This document shows positions 63,835-64,000 of a DNA stretch of 64,000 nt, piece by piece. The position numbers and the translations under genes are program-made. Within the stretch, counting starts at the first letter, position 1; every line of letters begins with the position of its first letter. The stretch comes from Prorocentrum cordatum (Eukaryota; Sar; Dinophyceae; Prorocentrales; Prorocentraceae). The stretch covers positions 52,501 through 116,500 of the forward strand of contig CAUYUJ010022517.1 in the NCBI GenBank assembly GCA_963575745.1. The letters run 5' to 3'. The notes below the pieces were generated by a model. The model saw only the letters and a list, made by a program, of their open reading frames with translations, made no database searches and was not told the origin of the DNA.

Positions 63835-64000
63835 GCGGCGAGGAGGAACAGGGGGGGGCAGGAGAGGCAGCGGGGGGAGGCAGCAGGAGGAGGCAGCAGG
63901 AGAGGGCAGCGGGGGGAGGCAGCACAGAGGAAGCAGGAGCAGGCAGCAAAAGGAGGGAGGCAGGAGCAGGCAGCAGGAGGAGCAGGCAGCAGGAGGAGAG
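63835..64000. repeat. GGCAGCAGGAGGA purine-rich minisatellite, cut by window end
   Basis: GGCAGC alternates with AGGAGGAGGCAG units and runs to the end of the window. Confidence 0.85.

Overview
The window looks like nuclear DNA of a dinoflagellate. It is GC-rich and gene-poor, and it consists mostly of decayed retroelements, dispersed repeats, satellites and long one-strand-purine microsatellites. The best organism clues are retroelement proteins of the type common in dinoflagellate gene models and a paired dispersed repeat carrying a sequence close to the dinoflagellate spliced leader. A GC-rich dinoflagellate such as Prorocentrum would fit, but the genus is a guess. I found no intact host gene that I can name, and no tRNA, rRNA or CRISPR.

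Layout. 1-6.2 kb: repeats, namely short tandem arrays, a 0.8 kb polypurine tract, a duplicated module (2.8-3.9 kb), spliced-leader-like repeat copy 1 (4.5-4.8 kb), and a double tandem array ending in a conserved terminal block (5.2-6.25 kb). 6.6-30 kb: a Ty1/copia-like element on the + strand, read in order as zinc/coiled-coil segments, gag, protease, integrase, reverse transcriptase and RNase H (9.1-19.3 kb). It is broken by many frameshifts and by a 2.5 kb insert with 20-base perfect inverted ends at 13.2-15.7 kb. Behind it lies a roughly 10 kb eroded coding-like tract. This zone is dotted with short GC-rich hairpins, including 13 same-strand copies of CGGC-NCA-GCCG. 30-32.3 kb: spliced-leader-like repeat copy 2 and two more terminal-block repeats.

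33-39.4 kb: two oppositely oriented LINE-like remnants, an RNase H plus zinc tail on the - strand and a reverse transcriptase on the + strand, separated by ATC and GGGACACC satellites, followed by an unassigned retroelement-like ORF. 41.1-43.5 kb: a 2.4 kb heptanucleotide satellite, bordered by telomere-like DNA. 43.7-45 kb: another terminal-block repeat. 46.8-50.4 kb: the best preserved coding unit, a retroelement with a small coiled-coil/membrane ORF, a 474-codon ORF of unknown function and a reverse transcriptase ORF, cut off by a GGA microsatellite. 50.4-54 kb: purine then pyrimidine microsatellites and the fifth terminal-block repeat.

54.2-55.9 kb and 61.2-63.8 kb hold two - strand coding-like tracts of unknown function, possibly exons or decayed elements. 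Between them are microsatellites and a hairpin-forming decamer array (57.5 kb). No operon or regulatory logic is visible. The relations between features are mainly nesting of mobile elements and repeats inside one another.
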